From Actinotalea soli (GTDB lineage: Bacteria > Actinomycetota > Actinomycetes > Actinomycetales > Cellulomonadaceae), in contig NZ_JAGEMK010000003.1 in assembly GCF_017565425.1 (NCBI RefSeq), positions 248,001 through 312,000 on the forward strand: a stretch of 64,000 nt of DNA, read 5' to 3'. This document shows positions 25,805-34,276 of the stretch, piece after piece. The notes below the pieces were generated by a model. The model worked only from the letters and a program-made list of their open reading frames with translations, had not been told where the DNA came from and searched no databases. Numbering within the stretch: position 1 is the first letter of the stretch; each line of letters begins with the position of its first letter. The translations under genes and the position numbers were made by a program.

Positions 25805-26815
25805 CGGACAGAGGCCGCGCGCACCGAGGCTGCGGCCGCCACCCCCGAGTACCCGAGCTACCGGCCCTACGCGGCCACCGTGCGGCGGGTGCTGAGGCTG
25901 AGCCCGCACTTCCTCCGGGTGACCTTCGCGAGCGAGGACTTCGCCGTGTTCGGCACCGCGGGCCTCGACCAGCGCGTCAAGCTCGTGCTGCCCTTCCCCG
26001 ACGGCTCGCTGTGCGACGTGGGAGCCCTGGACGAGCAGGCGATCCTCGAAGGCACCTGGTACACGCAGTGGCGCGCCCTCCCCGAGGAGCAGCGCAACCC
26101 GTTCCGCACCTACACCGTCCGCTCGATCCGCCCCTCCCGCGGCGAGCTCGACGTCGACATGGTCCTCCACGAGCCCTCGGCAGGACACCCGGAGGGCCCG
26201 GCCTCGGCCTGGCTCCGCCGCGCCCAGGTCGGGGACGAGGTCGTCGTCGTCGGACCGGACTCGCGGGCCGCCGACCCGACGGTGGGGCTCGACTGGCGCC
26301 CTGGCCAGGCCCGGCACCTGCTCCTCGCCGGGGACGAGACCGCGGCCCCCGCGATCTGCTCGATCGTGGAGTCCCTCCCCGAGGGCGTGACCGCGCAGGC
26401 CTTCATCGAGGTGCCCACCGGCTCGGACATCCTCAACGTCTACCCGCGCGGTCGGTCGCAGGTCTCCTGGCTCGCGAGGGACGCCGGCTGCGAGACGGCC
26501 GAGGGCTTCGAGGCCACGGCCCCGCACGGGCTGCTGCTCCACCAGGCCGTCGCGACGTGGCTGCCACGGCACACCGCCGAGTACGCGAGCGTCGTCCGCT
26601 CGACCCCGGACGAGCTCGACGACGTCGACGTCGACACCCAGCTGCTGTGGGACTCGCCCGTCGACCCGACCACCGGTGACTTCTACGCGTGGATCGCGGG
26701 TGAGGCCCAGACGGTCAAGACCCTGCGCCGGCACCTCGTCCGCGAGGTGGGTGTGGCACGGACCAACGTCGCCTTCATGGGGTACTGGCGCGCCGGACGT
26801 CCCGAAGGCCAGTGA
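25796..26815 (+). CDS. Siderophore-interacting protein (FAD-dependent ferric reductase)
   Basis: A 339-residue SIP/ViuB-family protein that reduces ferric siderophores in the cytoplasm to free the iron. The FAD-binding barrel holds NPFRTYTVRSIRP (the R-x-Y-T-x-R flavin motif) and a phosphate-binding PASAWLRRAQVGDEV. The NAD(P)H domain has LLLAGDETAAPAICSIVESLP and the C-terminal GEAQTVKTLRRHLVREVG. It is the first gene of an iron operon (overlap of four bases with the permease) and has an iron box across its start. Repression by DtxR/IdeR under iron sufficiency is therefore expected. Confidence 0.92.
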   Translation: MLTRTEAARTEAAAATPEYPSYRPYAATVRRVLRLSPHFLRVTFASEDFAVFGTAGLDQRVKLVLPFPDGSLCDVGALDEQAILEGTWYTQWRALPEEQRNPFRTYTVRSIRPSRGELDVDMVLHEPSAGHPEGPASAWLRRAQVGDEVVVVGPDSRAADPTVGLDWRPGQARHLLLAGDETAAPAICSIVESLPEGVTAQAFIEVPTGSDILNVYPRGRSQVSWLARDAGCETAEGFEATAPHGLLLHQAVATWLPRHTAEYASVVRSTPDELDDVDVDTQLLWDSPVDPTTGDFYAWIAGEAQTVKTLRRHLVREVGVARTNVAFMGYWRAGRPEGQ

Positions 26816-27882
26816 ACGCCGCACCCACCCTCGACCTCGAGCCCCGCCCACCCCGGACCAGGAGCCGACGGCCCCCGCGTCGGCGGGCCCTGCTCGGGGC
26901 TCTGCTCCTGCTGCTGCTCCTGCTCGCCGCCGTGGCCGTGAGCCTTGCCGTGGGGGCCCGCACCATCAGCCCCGGGGCCGTGCTCGCGGCGCTCCTCGAC
27001 CCCGCGGGGGGCTCGAGCCCGGACACCGCGACCGTCGTCGTCCACGAGCTGCGCATCCCGCGCACCGTCATCGGTCTCCTTGCCGGCCTGGCCCTCGGCA
27101 TGGCCGGGGTCGTGATGCAGGGCGTCACGCGCAACCCGGTGGCCGACCCGGGGCTGCTGGGCGTCAACGCCGGGGCCGCCTTCGCGGTCGTGCTCGGGAT
27201 CAGCCTGGTCGGGATCACCGCTCCCCTGGGCCTCGCCGCCTTCGCCCTGCTGGGCTCCCTCGCCGCCGCGGTCCTCATCGGGACGATCGCGAGCTCGGCC
27301 CGGGCCGGGTCCTCCCCCGCCGTCCTCGTCGTCGCCGGGGCGGCCGTCACCGCCGGGCTCACCTCGCTGACCACCCTGGTCCTGCTGGGCGACCCCGCGG
27401 CCCTGGACCGGTACCGGTTCTGGACCGTCGGCTCCCTCACCGGCCGCGACGTGGAGATGGCCACGACCCTCGCCCCGCTGCTCGTCCTCGGGGTGCTCAC
27501 CGCCCTGGGCCTCTCCCGCGCCCTCGACGCCCTGGCCCTCGGGGACGACGTGGCGCGCGGCCTGGGCTTCAGGCTCCTGCCGACCCGTGGTGCGGCCATG
27601 GCCGCCATCGTGCTGCTCTGCGCGACGGCGACCGCCCTGGCCGGGCCGCTCGTCTTCGTCGGGCTCCTCGGCGCCCACGGGGCCCGGGCCGTGGTCGGCG
27701 GGGCGCACCTGCGCCTCCTGCCCGTGGCCGGGGTGCTCGGCGCGACCCTCGTGCTGCTGGCCGACACCCTCGGTCGCGTCGTCGCGCCGCCCGGCGAGCT
27801 CGAGGCCGGCATCGTGATCGCCGCCGTGGGCGCCCCGCTGCTCATCGCGCTGATCCGCTCCCGTCGGGCGGCCGGGCTGTGA
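26812..27882 (+). CDS. Iron-siderophore ABC transporter permease (FecC/FepD-type)
   Basis: A 356-residue FecCD permease with about ten membrane helices after a basic N-terminus. Family motifs are clear: LRIPRTVIGLLAGLALGMAGVVMQGVTRNPVADPGLLGVNAGAA, then GPLVFVGLLGAHGARAVVG near residue 285, and the GELEAGIVIAAVGAPLLIALIRSRR end. The GTG start overlaps the SIP gene by four bases and the stop overlaps the next permease by four bases. It forms a heterodimeric channel with that protein. Confidence 0.92.
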   Translation: MNAAPTLDLEPRPPRTRSRRPPRRRALLGALLLLLLLLAAVAVSLAVGARTISPGAVLAALLDPAGGSSPDTATVVVHELRIPRTVIGLLAGLALGMAGVVMQGVTRNPVADPGLLGVNAGAAFAVVLGISLVGITAPLGLAAFALLGSLAAAVLIGTIASSARAGSSPAVLVVAGAAVTAGLTSLTTLVLLGDPAALDRYRFWTVGSLTGRDVEMATTLAPLLVLGVLTALGLSRALDALALGDDVARGLGFRLLPTRGAAMAAIVLLCATATALAGPLVFVGLLGAHGARAVVGGAHLRLLPVAGVLGATLVLLADTLGRVVAPPGELEAGIVIAAVGAPLLIALIRSRRAAGL

Positions 27883-28955
27883 CCGCCACCGCGCCGACCC
27901 TGCCGACCCCCGCCCCCCAGGACCCGACCCCCCGGGTGCGCGAGGAGCTCGTCGCGCTGCGGCGTCGCATCGCCAGGCGCGCGACCCTCGTTGCCCTCGT
28001 CCTGGTCCTGGTGCTGCTGGGCCTCAGCCTGACGGCCCTCACGGTGGGCTCGGCCACGGTCGGCCCTCTCGAGGTGATCGGGGCCCTCACGGGGGCCGAG
28101 GGGACGACGAGCTTCGTCGTGCTCGGTCTGCGGCTGCCCCGCCTCGCGCTGGGCCTGGTGGTGGGGGCGGCCCTCGGCCTGGCCGGGGCCCTGCTGCAGG
28201 CCGTCGTGCGCAACCCCCTGGCGAGCCCCGACATCGTCGGCCTGACGGGCGGGGCCAGCGCGGCCGCGGTGCTCGCCATCGCCGCCGGGGCGACCGGGGC
28301 CGCGGTCGACTCCGCCGCCCTGCTCGGCGCGCTCGTCGCCGCGACGCTGGTCTTCGTGCTCAGCGGCCGCGGTGTGACGGGCACCCGGTTCGTCGTGATC
28401 GGGGTGGCCGTCGCCTTCCTCGCCAACGGGTTCCTGGGCTATGCCCTGACGCGCGCGAGCCTGACCGGGGCACGCAGCGCCTTCTTCTGGCTGGTGGGCA
28501 GCGTCGGGTCCGCCCCCTGGGGCGACGTCCTGCGCGTCGGCGCCACGCTGACCGTCGTGGCCCTCGTGCTGCTCCTCGCACGACGGCGGCTCTCCGCCCT
28601 GGCCCTCGACGACGACACCGCGCGAGCCCTCGGTGCGCACCCTGTCGCGACCCGGGTCGTGGCCATCCTGCTCTCGAGCGTCCTCGCCGCGGTCGCGGTC
28701 GCGGTCGCCGGTCCCATCGCCTTCGTGGCCTTCGTCTCCGGCCCGATCGCGCGCCGGCTGCGCGGCAGCGGACCCGCCCTGGCGACGGCCACCCTGGTGG
28801 GTGCGACCGTCGTGGTGGCCGCGGACCTCGTCGGTCAGCACCTCGTGCCCGGGACCCTCCAGCCCCCCGTGGGACTGATCACCGGTGCCCTGGGTGCCCC
28901 CTTCCTCATCTGGCTGCTCGTCCGTGGCGAGCGACGCAAGGAGTCCCCCGCATGA
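27879..28955 (+). CDS. Iron-siderophore ABC transporter permease (FecD/FepG-type)
   Basis: A 358-residue FecCD permease, partner of the preceding one. It has LRLPRLALGLVVGAALGLAGALLQAVVRNPLASPDIVGLTGGAS near the first helices, AGPIAFVAFVSGPIARRLRG in the coupling loop region, and LQPPVGLITGALGAPFLIWLLVRGERRK at the end. About 38 hydrophilic residues precede the first helix. The GTG at 27879 is set by the GTGA overlap with the upstream stop. The ATPase gene overlaps its end by four bases (ATGA). Confidence 0.92.
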   Translation: MTATAPTLPTPAPQDPTPRVREELVALRRRIARRATLVALVLVLVLLGLSLTALTVGSATVGPLEVIGALTGAEGTTSFVVLGLRLPRLALGLVVGAALGLAGALLQAVVRNPLASPDIVGLTGGASAAAVLAIAAGATGAAVDSAALLGALVAATLVFVLSGRGVTGTRFVVIGVAVAFLANGFLGYALTRASLTGARSAFFWLVGSVGSAPWGDVLRVGATLTVVALVLLLARRRLSALALDDDTARALGAHPVATRVVAILLSSVLAAVAVAVAGPIAFVAFVSGPIARRLRGSGPALATATLVGATVVVAADLVGQHLVPGTLQPPVGLITGALGAPFLIWLLVRGERRKESPA

Positions 28956-29797
28956 GCCCCGAGCCCTCCGCCCCGACGCCAGGCCCCGTGCTCGAGGCCC
29001 ACGGGCTGAGCCTGGGCTACGGCCGCGCGCCCATCGTCCACGAGGTCGACCTCCGCGTGCGGCCCGGGGCGCTCACCGTCCTGGTGGGGGCCAACGCGAG
29101 CGGGAAGTCGACCCTGGTCCGCGGCCTCGCGCGACTGCTGAACCCGCAGGCCGGCTCGGTCACCCTCGACGGCGAGAACCTCAGCCGGCTGCCGAGCCGT
29201 GAGGTCGCCCGCACCATCGGCGTGCTGCCGCAGACCCCCGTCGCCCCCGACGGGATCCGCGTCGGCGACCTCGTCGCGCACGGGCGCTACCCGCACCAGT
29301 CCTTCTTCCGCGGCCACCGCAGCGACGACGACGAGGTCGTCGCTGCTGCCCTCGAGGCCACGGATGCCGGATCCCTGGTCGACCGTCGCGTCGACGAGCT
29401 CAGCGGAGGGCAGCGGCAACGGGTGTGGATCGCGATGGCCCTGGCCCAGCAGCCCGAGATCCTGCTCCTCGACGAGCCCACCAGCGCCCTCGACGTCGCG
29501 CACCAGGTCGAGGTGCTCGAGGTGCTGCGCGGCGAGGTCTCCCGTGGCCGGACGGTCGTCCTGGTGATCCATGACCTGACCCTGGCCGCCCGGTACGCCG
29601 ACGACCTCGTCGTCATGGCCGGTGGACGCATCGTCGCGCGCGGGGAGCCTGTGACGACCCTGACCGAGGAGGTCGTCGAGCATGCCTTCGGTGTGCGCGC
29701 CCGCCTGCTCGAGGACCCGGACACCGGCCGTCCCGTGGTCCTCCCCCGGTCGTCCCGTCAGCCGACCGACGCCCGTGGCGCGCAGAGTAGAACTTAG
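28952..29797 (+). CDS. Iron-siderophore ABC transporter ATP-binding protein (FepC-type)
   Basis: A 281-residue ATPase that drives siderophore import. Walker A is LVGANASGKST, with Ala-Ser where Gly-Ala or Gly-Ser is usual. The Q-loop is GVLPQTP, the signature VDELSGGQRQRVWIAMALAQ, Walker B EILLLDEPTSALD and the switch VIHDL. FepC-type features are GRYPHQSF and HAFGVRARLLEDPDTGRPVVLP at the end. The start overlaps the permease by four bases. The stop codon lies inside the next iron box, so the binding-protein gene has its own regulated promoter. Confidence 0.93.
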   Translation: MSPEPSAPTPGPVLEAHGLSLGYGRAPIVHEVDLRVRPGALTVLVGANASGKSTLVRGLARLLNPQAGSVTLDGENLSRLPSREVARTIGVLPQTPVAPDGIRVGDLVAHGRYPHQSFFRGHRSDDDEVVAAALEATDAGSLVDRRVDELSGGQRQRVWIAMALAQQPEILLLDEPTSALDVAHQVEVLEVLRGEVSRGRTVVLVIHDLTLAARYADDLVVMAGGRIVARGEPVTTLTEEVVEHAFGVRARLLEDPDTGRPVVLPRSSRQPTDARGAQSRT

Positions 29798-29812
29798 GCT
29801 AGCCTCACCTTG
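29794..29812 (+). promoter_or_regulatory. Second DtxR/IdeR-type iron box
   Basis: The 19-base site TTAGGCTAGCCTCACCTTG has the perfect palindromic core AGGCTAGCCT (29796-29805) and agrees with the IdeR consensus at about 14 of 19 positions. It overlaps the stop of the ATPase gene and lies about 105 bases before the binding-protein start. Confidence 0.7.
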
Positions 29813-29916
29813 GCACGCCGCACCGTCGCGGTCTCGACCGCGCACCAGCGCCTCGCGGCCCTCCGCCGGCGCCACCACCCGGGCGTGCCCGAACACCTCA
29901 TCCCCAGGAGCATCAC

Positions 29917-30954
29917 GTGACCTCTGCCCGTCGCCGCACGACCGTCGGCGTCTTCGCCCTCGCCTCAGTCCTCGCCCTCGCGGCGTGCTCGGGCTCCGCC
30001 GACGAGGTCGAGGAGACCCCCTCGGACGACGGCGCCGCCGAGACCGACGGGGCCTTCCCCGTCACCATCGACCACGCCTTCGGCGAGACGGTCATCCCCG
30101 AGCAGCCCGAGCGCGTCGTCGCGTGGGGCTGGGGTGCGGCCGACGCCGCGATCGCGCTGGGCGTGACGCCCGTGGCGATCCCGTTCCAGGCCTACGGCGG
30201 CGACGACGAGGGCGTCCTGCCCTGGATCCGCGAGGCGGTCGAGGCCGAGGGTGAGGAGATCCCCGTGGTCCTGCCGGACACCGGTGAGGACATCCCGTTC
30301 GAGGAGATCGTCGAGGCCGCGCCGGACGTGATCCTGGCGCACTACTCCGGGATCACCGAGGAGCAGTACGCGACCCTGAGCGACATCGCCCCCGTCGTGG
30401 CCTACCCGGGCGACCCGTGGTCCACCCCCTGGCGCGAGGTCGTGACCATCGCCGGGACGGCCCTCGGCCTGGACGCCGAGGCCCAGGAGGTCCTCGACGG
30501 CATCGACGCCGAGATCGCCACGGCCCGCGAGGAGCACCCCGAGTTCGAGGGCCTGTCCCTCGCCGCCGTGTGGGACACCGCAGGCACCTTCTACGTCTAC
30601 GCCGACGAGGACCCGCGCGTGGAGTTCATGCTCGACATGGGCTTCGTCAACGCCGAGGCCGTGGACACCCTCGACACCGACGAGTCCCCGTTCTACTTCA
30701 CGCTGAGCTACGAGCGCCTCGACGAGCTCGAGAGCGACGTGCTCGTGGTCTACGCCACGACCGAGGAGGAGCTCGCGAGCTTCGTCGACGCCCCGCACGC
30801 GCAGGTGATGCCGCAGGTCGAGCAGGACGCCGTCGCACCCCTCGTCGGTGCGGAGTTCATCGCCTCGGTCTCCCCGCCCACCGCCCTCTCGCTGCCCTGG
30901 GGCCTGGACGAGGTCGTCGAGGAGCTCGCCGTGGCCGCAGCGAACGCGGGCTGA
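29917..30954 (+). CDS. Iron-siderophore ABC transporter substrate-binding lipoprotein
   Basis: A 345-residue FepB/FhuD-type binding protein. A lipoprotein signal with lipobox LAAC (Cys near residue 24) is followed by an acidic linker (EVEETPSDDGAAETDG) and the class III fold: ERVVAWGWGAADAAIALGV at the start and a long alpha helix backbone in the middle (DAEIATAREEHPEFEG). The GTG start follows AGGAG at the usual distance. It lies downstream of its own iron box and completes the uptake system. The kind of siderophore cannot be told. Confidence 0.92.
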   Translation: MTSARRRTTVGVFALASVLALAACSGSADEVEETPSDDGAAETDGAFPVTIDHAFGETVIPEQPERVVAWGWGAADAAIALGVTPVAIPFQAYGGDDEGVLPWIREAVEAEGEEIPVVLPDTGEDIPFEEIVEAAPDVILAHYSGITEEQYATLSDIAPVVAYPGDPWSTPWREVVTIAGTALGLDAEAQEVLDGIDAEIATAREEHPEFEGLSLAAVWDTAGTFYVYADEDPRVEFMLDMGFVNAEAVDTLDTDESPFYFTLSYERLDELESDVLVVYATTEEELASFVDAPHAQVMPQVEQDAVAPLVGAEFIASVSPPTALSLPWGLDEVVEELAVAAANAG

Positions 30955-31014
30955 GCAGGGCCACGGCCGCCCGGCGGTCCTGACCGGTCCCGGCCCTCGG
31001 TAAGGTCTCCCTTC

Positions 31015-31998
31015 GTGACCATGCGCCCCGTGACCACGGGCCCCGAGGGCCCCGACCGGTCCGCCGCCAGCCCGGTGGTGACCCTCCTCGCCGGTGGTGT
31101 CGGCGGGGCGAAGCTCGCCCACGGCTTCGCCCCGCTGACCCCCGACCTCACGGTGGTGGTCAACACCGCCGACGACGTCGAGCTGCACGGGCTGGCGATC
31201 AGCCCCGACCTCGACACCGTGATGTACACCCTCGCGGGGATCGCGAACACGCAGGCCGGCTGGGGGCTGGCCGACGAGACCTACGCGACCCTCGAGGCCC
31301 TCGGGCGTCTCGGCGAGGACACCTGGTTCACCCTCGGCGACCGGGACCTCGCGACCCACATCGCACGCACCGCCCGGCTGCGCGCGGGGGCCCGGCTCAG
31401 CGACATCACCCGCGCTCTGAGCAGCTCCCTAGGCGTCGGGCCGGCCCTGCTGCCGATGACCGACGAGCGGGTGGCCACCCTCGTCGACACCGCCGCCGGA
31501 CGGCTCGCCTTCCAGGACTACTTCGTCGCCCGCGGCCACCGTGACGAGGTGCTCGGCATCGTGCTCGAGGGCATCGAGCACGCGCGCCCCGCCCCGGGCG
31601 TGATCCCCGCGCTGAGCGACGCCGACCTCGTCGTCCTCGCCCCCTCGAACCCCTTCGTCAGCATCGGGCCGATCCTCGCGGTGCCCGGCATCCGCACGGC
31701 CCTGGCCCAGACCCGGGCTCGGCGGATCGGCGTCAGCCCTGTGGTGGGCGGCCGGGCCATCAAGGGACCGGCCGCGGCCATGCTCGCGAGCCTGGGTCAC
31801 GAGGTCTCCCCGCTCGGCGTGGCCCGGCTCTACACCGACGTGCTCGACGTGCTGTGCATCGACCACGCGGACCGTGCCCTGGCCCCGGCGATCGAGGACC
31901 TCGGCCTCGAGGTCCTCGTGACCGACGCCGTCATGCACGACGAGGCCGACCGGCCCCGGTTCGCCCAGGAGCTGCTCGTCGCCGCCGACCTCGCATGA
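31015..31998 (+). CDS. cofD: 2-phospho-L-lactate transferase (F420 biosynthesis)
   Basis: A 327-residue CofD/FbiA protein. It transfers the phospholactyl (or phosphoenolpyruvyl) group from the activated GDP compound to the deazaflavin Fo. The nucleotide-binding start LLAGGVGGAKLAHGF, then VVNTADDVELHGLAISPDLDTVMYTLAG, SPVVGGRAIKGPA and DALDVLCIDHAD-like VLDVLCIDHAD are the family signatures. The GTG at 31015 was used, and ATG at 31021 is an alternative. The end overlaps cofC by four bases, which puts two consecutive F420 steps in one transcript. Fo synthase (fbiC) and the ligase (fbiB/cofE) are not in the window. Confidence 0.93.
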   Translation: MTMRPVTTGPEGPDRSAASPVVTLLAGGVGGAKLAHGFAPLTPDLTVVVNTADDVELHGLAISPDLDTVMYTLAGIANTQAGWGLADETYATLEALGRLGEDTWFTLGDRDLATHIARTARLRAGARLSDITRALSSSLGVGPALLPMTDERVATLVDTAAGRLAFQDYFVARGHRDEVLGIVLEGIEHARPAPGVIPALSDADLVVLAPSNPFVSIGPILAVPGIRTALAQTRARRIGVSPVVGGRAIKGPAAAMLASLGHEVSPLGVARLYTDVLDVLCIDHADRALAPAIEDLGLEVLVTDAVMHDEADRPRFAQELLVAADLA

Positions 31999-32717
31999 CC
32001 GTCCGAGCCACCGAGAGCGCGGCCACCGAGGCCCTCGAGGCCACCGGCACGGCCGACCAGGTCGTCACGGCCCTCGTGCCCCTCCGGGGCGGGCCGGCGG
32101 GCAAGTCCCGGCTCGGTGTCGCCCTCGGTCCGGACCACCGCGGACGGCTCGTCGCTCATCTGGCGCGCCACGTGGTCGACACCCTCGGAGCCACCCCCGG
32201 GGTCGGTCGGGTGGTGGTCGTCACGCCCGACCCGGAGGCGGCAGCCCGCGACCTCGAGGGGACCGCGACCACTGTCGAGGTGGTCAGGCAGCCGACCACG
32301 GTGCACGGGCTCAACCCCGCCCTCGACCACGCGAGGGGCACGCTCGCCGGGCCCTCGCGGCTCCTCGTCGTCCACGCCGACCTGCCGGGCCTGACCGTCG
32401 AGGACGTCCGAGCCCTGCTGGGCCTCAGCTCCCCCGTGGTCGTGGCCACCGACCGGGCCGGGCTGGGCACCAACGCCCTGCTCCTGGCCGGGGCCGGCCG
32501 CGCGCTCGAGCTGGGCTTCGGGGCCGGCAGCCGACGGCGCCACGAGGCGGCGGCCGCGCGGCGAGGTCTCGAGGCCACCGTGGTGCGGCGCCCCGGCACA
32601 GGGGCCGATCTCGACACCCCGGCCGACTGGGCAGCGCTGCCCCTCGCCGTCCGCGACCAGGTCGAGGCTCAGGTCCCCGGGACCCGGTCCGCTCTCGAGG
32701 GTCCCGCCCCCCACTGA
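31995..32717 (+). CDS. cofC: 2-phospho-L-lactate (phosphoenolpyruvate) guanylyltransferase
   Basis: A 240-residue CofC/FbiD nucleotidyltransferase that makes the activated GDP intermediate used by CofD. The N-terminal VTALVPLRGGPAGKSRL is the GTP-binding start of the family, followed by LLVVHADLPGLTVEDV with the metal-binding Asp and by GTNALLL, and the protein ends with DLDTPADWAAL. The ATG overlaps the cofD stop by four bases. The last 49 bases overlap the end of the convergent nitroreductase gene, so both C-termini are encoded by the same DNA. Confidence 0.92.
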   Translation: MTVRATESAATEALEATGTADQVVTALVPLRGGPAGKSRLGVALGPDHRGRLVAHLARHVVDTLGATPGVGRVVVVTPDPEAAARDLEGTATTVEVVRQPTTVHGLNPALDHARGTLAGPSRLLVVHADLPGLTVEDVRALLGLSSPVVVATDRAGLGTNALLLAGAGRALELGFGAGSRRRHEAAAARRGLEATVVRRPGTGADLDTPADWAALPLAVRDQVEAQVPGTRSALEGPAPH

Positions 32718-33316
32718 CCGCGGTGGACGACCTCGGCCACGGGTCGGCGCGGTCGACGTCGCGGCGACCCGCCGGCCTGCTCGTCACGGGCCGGGTGGCC
32801 CAGGGTCACCGCTCCTACGGGGACGTGCGTGCCGGGGACGGCGAACTCCCGACGGAAGGCATCGACCTGCTCCGCGGGGATCCCGAAGAAGCAGGCCCCC
32901 AGCCCCGCGTCGACGGCCGACTGGAGGATCAGGAGCGCCGCCATGCCGGTGTCGACGTGCCAGTAGGGCACCGGCCAGGCCCGACCGGACTTGTCCGGCT
33001 CGGCATAGCGCTGCCGGTAGGCCGACTCGTCGGACAACGGGACCACCACCACCGGAGCCGCACTCATGCCGCGCAGCCACCGGCTGGGCGACCTCGCCGG
33101 CGGGGCCGGGTCGGCCGGGCGGGGAGTGGTCGCCCGCCAGAAGCGTGCGACGTCCTCCGGGGTGTCCAGGACGAGGAACCCCCACCCCTGGCTGAACCCG
33201 GCGCTCGGGGCGCGCAGGGCGTTGGCCACCACGCGGTCGAGCACCACCGGGTCGACCGGCTCCGGCGCGTAGGACCGGACCATGCGCCGACGACGGACGA
33301 CCTCCTGGAACTCCAT
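32669..33316 (-). CDS. Nitroreductase-family FMN oxidoreductase
   Basis: A 215-residue nitroreductase-fold protein. The FMN-phosphate site is RRRRMVRSYAPEPVD at the start, with a second flavin contact in LRAPSAGFSQGWGFLV. The dimer region is DTGMAALLILQSAVDAGLGACFFGI, and GAVTLGHPA is typical near the end. It is similar to stand-alone actinobacterial nitroreductases. Its position tail-to-tail with cofC is suggestive, since the FbiB protein of F420 synthesis carries a nitroreductase domain that reduces dehydro-F420. That role is only a guess here. Its C-terminal tail is Arg/Pro-rich and overlaps cofC by 49 bases. Confidence 0.85.
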   Translation of the reverse strand: MEFQEVVRRRRMVRSYAPEPVDPVVLDRVVANALRAPSAGFSQGWGFLVLDTPEDVARFWRATTPRPADPAPPARSPSRWLRGMSAAPVVVVPLSDESAYRQRYAEPDKSGRAWPVPYWHVDTGMAALLILQSAVDAGLGACFFGIPAEQVDAFRREFAVPGTHVPVGAVTLGHPARDEQAGGSPRRRPRRPVAEVVHRGQWGAGPSRADRVPGT

Positions 33317-33433
33317 GGGGTGATCCTGCCGTGCCCCGAGGTCCGGTGCCTCGATCCTCCCGAGCCGACCTGGGTACGGCCCCGGCACGGGTCCCGCGAC
33401 GTCCTGGTGTGCGGACACCGGCATGATGGCCTC

Positions 33434-34276
33434 GTGCCCGAGCCCAGCCACCGCGTCGCCGAGGAGGCTCGTGCGCTGGCGGACCAGCGGTGCCGCGCCG
33501 CAGGGATCGCCGTCCGACCGCTCGACTCCGCGCGCGAGGTCGGGCTCGCGGTCGAGGTGCTCCGCGGCATCTGGGGGACCCCCGACGCCCTCGCGGCCCC
33601 CGCGATGCGAGCCCTCGAGCACGCCGGGAGCTACGTCATGGGCGTCTACTCGACCGCTGACGGCGAGCTGATCGGCGCGAGCGCCGCCTTCTTCGCCGAG
33701 CCGGACGCCCGGCGCCTGCACTCCCACGCGACCGGGGTGCGCGCGGGGCGCCGGGGGGCCGGCGTGGGCACGGCCCTCAAGCTGGACCAGCGCGCCTGGG
33801 CCCTCGAGCGGGGCCTGCGGTCGATCAGCTGGACCTTCGACCCCCTCGTCGCCCGCAACGCGCACCTCAACCTGGCCCGGCTCGGTGCACGGGTCACGGA
33901 GTACCTCGCGGACTTCTACGGGTCCATGGGGGACGAGATCAACCGGGGGGACGCGACCGACCGGCTGCACGTCGAGTGGGAGGTCGCACGACCCTGGCCG
34001 CCCGCCCCGCCCCCGGTCGAGGCGCGCGACGCCCCGGTCGCCCTCGCCTCCTCCACGGACGGGCGGCCGACGCCGACCGAGGTGGCCGAGGACGCCCCGT
34101 GGGTACGGATCGCGGTGCCTGGCGACGTCGAGTCGATGCGGGCGAGCGACCCGGACCTGGCAGGGTGGTGGCGCACCGCGGTGCGGGACGCACTGCAGGC
34201 ACGGCTCGAGACCGGCCACGAGATCCTCGGCTTCGCGGCCGCCTCGGGCCACTACCTGCTGGGAGGCCCCCGATGA
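33434..34276 (+). CDS. GNAT-family N-acyltransferase of the amino acid racemase operon
   Basis: A 280-residue acetyltransferase-fold protein. The acyl-CoA pyrophosphate loop is visible as GVRAGRRGAGVGTALKLDQRAWALERG near residue 110, and the downstream WTFDPLVARNAHLNLARLG is typical of this larger subfamily. A GTG start at 33434 is used because it is the first good start after the divergent nitroreductase. It overlaps the racemase gene by four bases. In Geobacillus an equivalent GNAT gene beside an N-succinylamino acid racemase succinylates D-amino acids, and the same gene order here suggests the same job. The acyl donor is not proven. Confidence 0.82.
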   Translation: MPEPSHRVAEEARALADQRCRAAGIAVRPLDSAREVGLAVEVLRGIWGTPDALAAPAMRALEHAGSYVMGVYSTADGELIGASAAFFAEPDARRLHSHATGVRAGRRGAGVGTALKLDQRAWALERGLRSISWTFDPLVARNAHLNLARLGARVTEYLADFYGSMGDEINRGDATDRLHVEWEVARPWPPAPPPVEARDAPVALASSTDGRPTPTEVAEDAPWVRIAVPGDVESMRASDPDLAGWWRTAVRDALQARLETGHEILGFAAASGHYLLGGPR

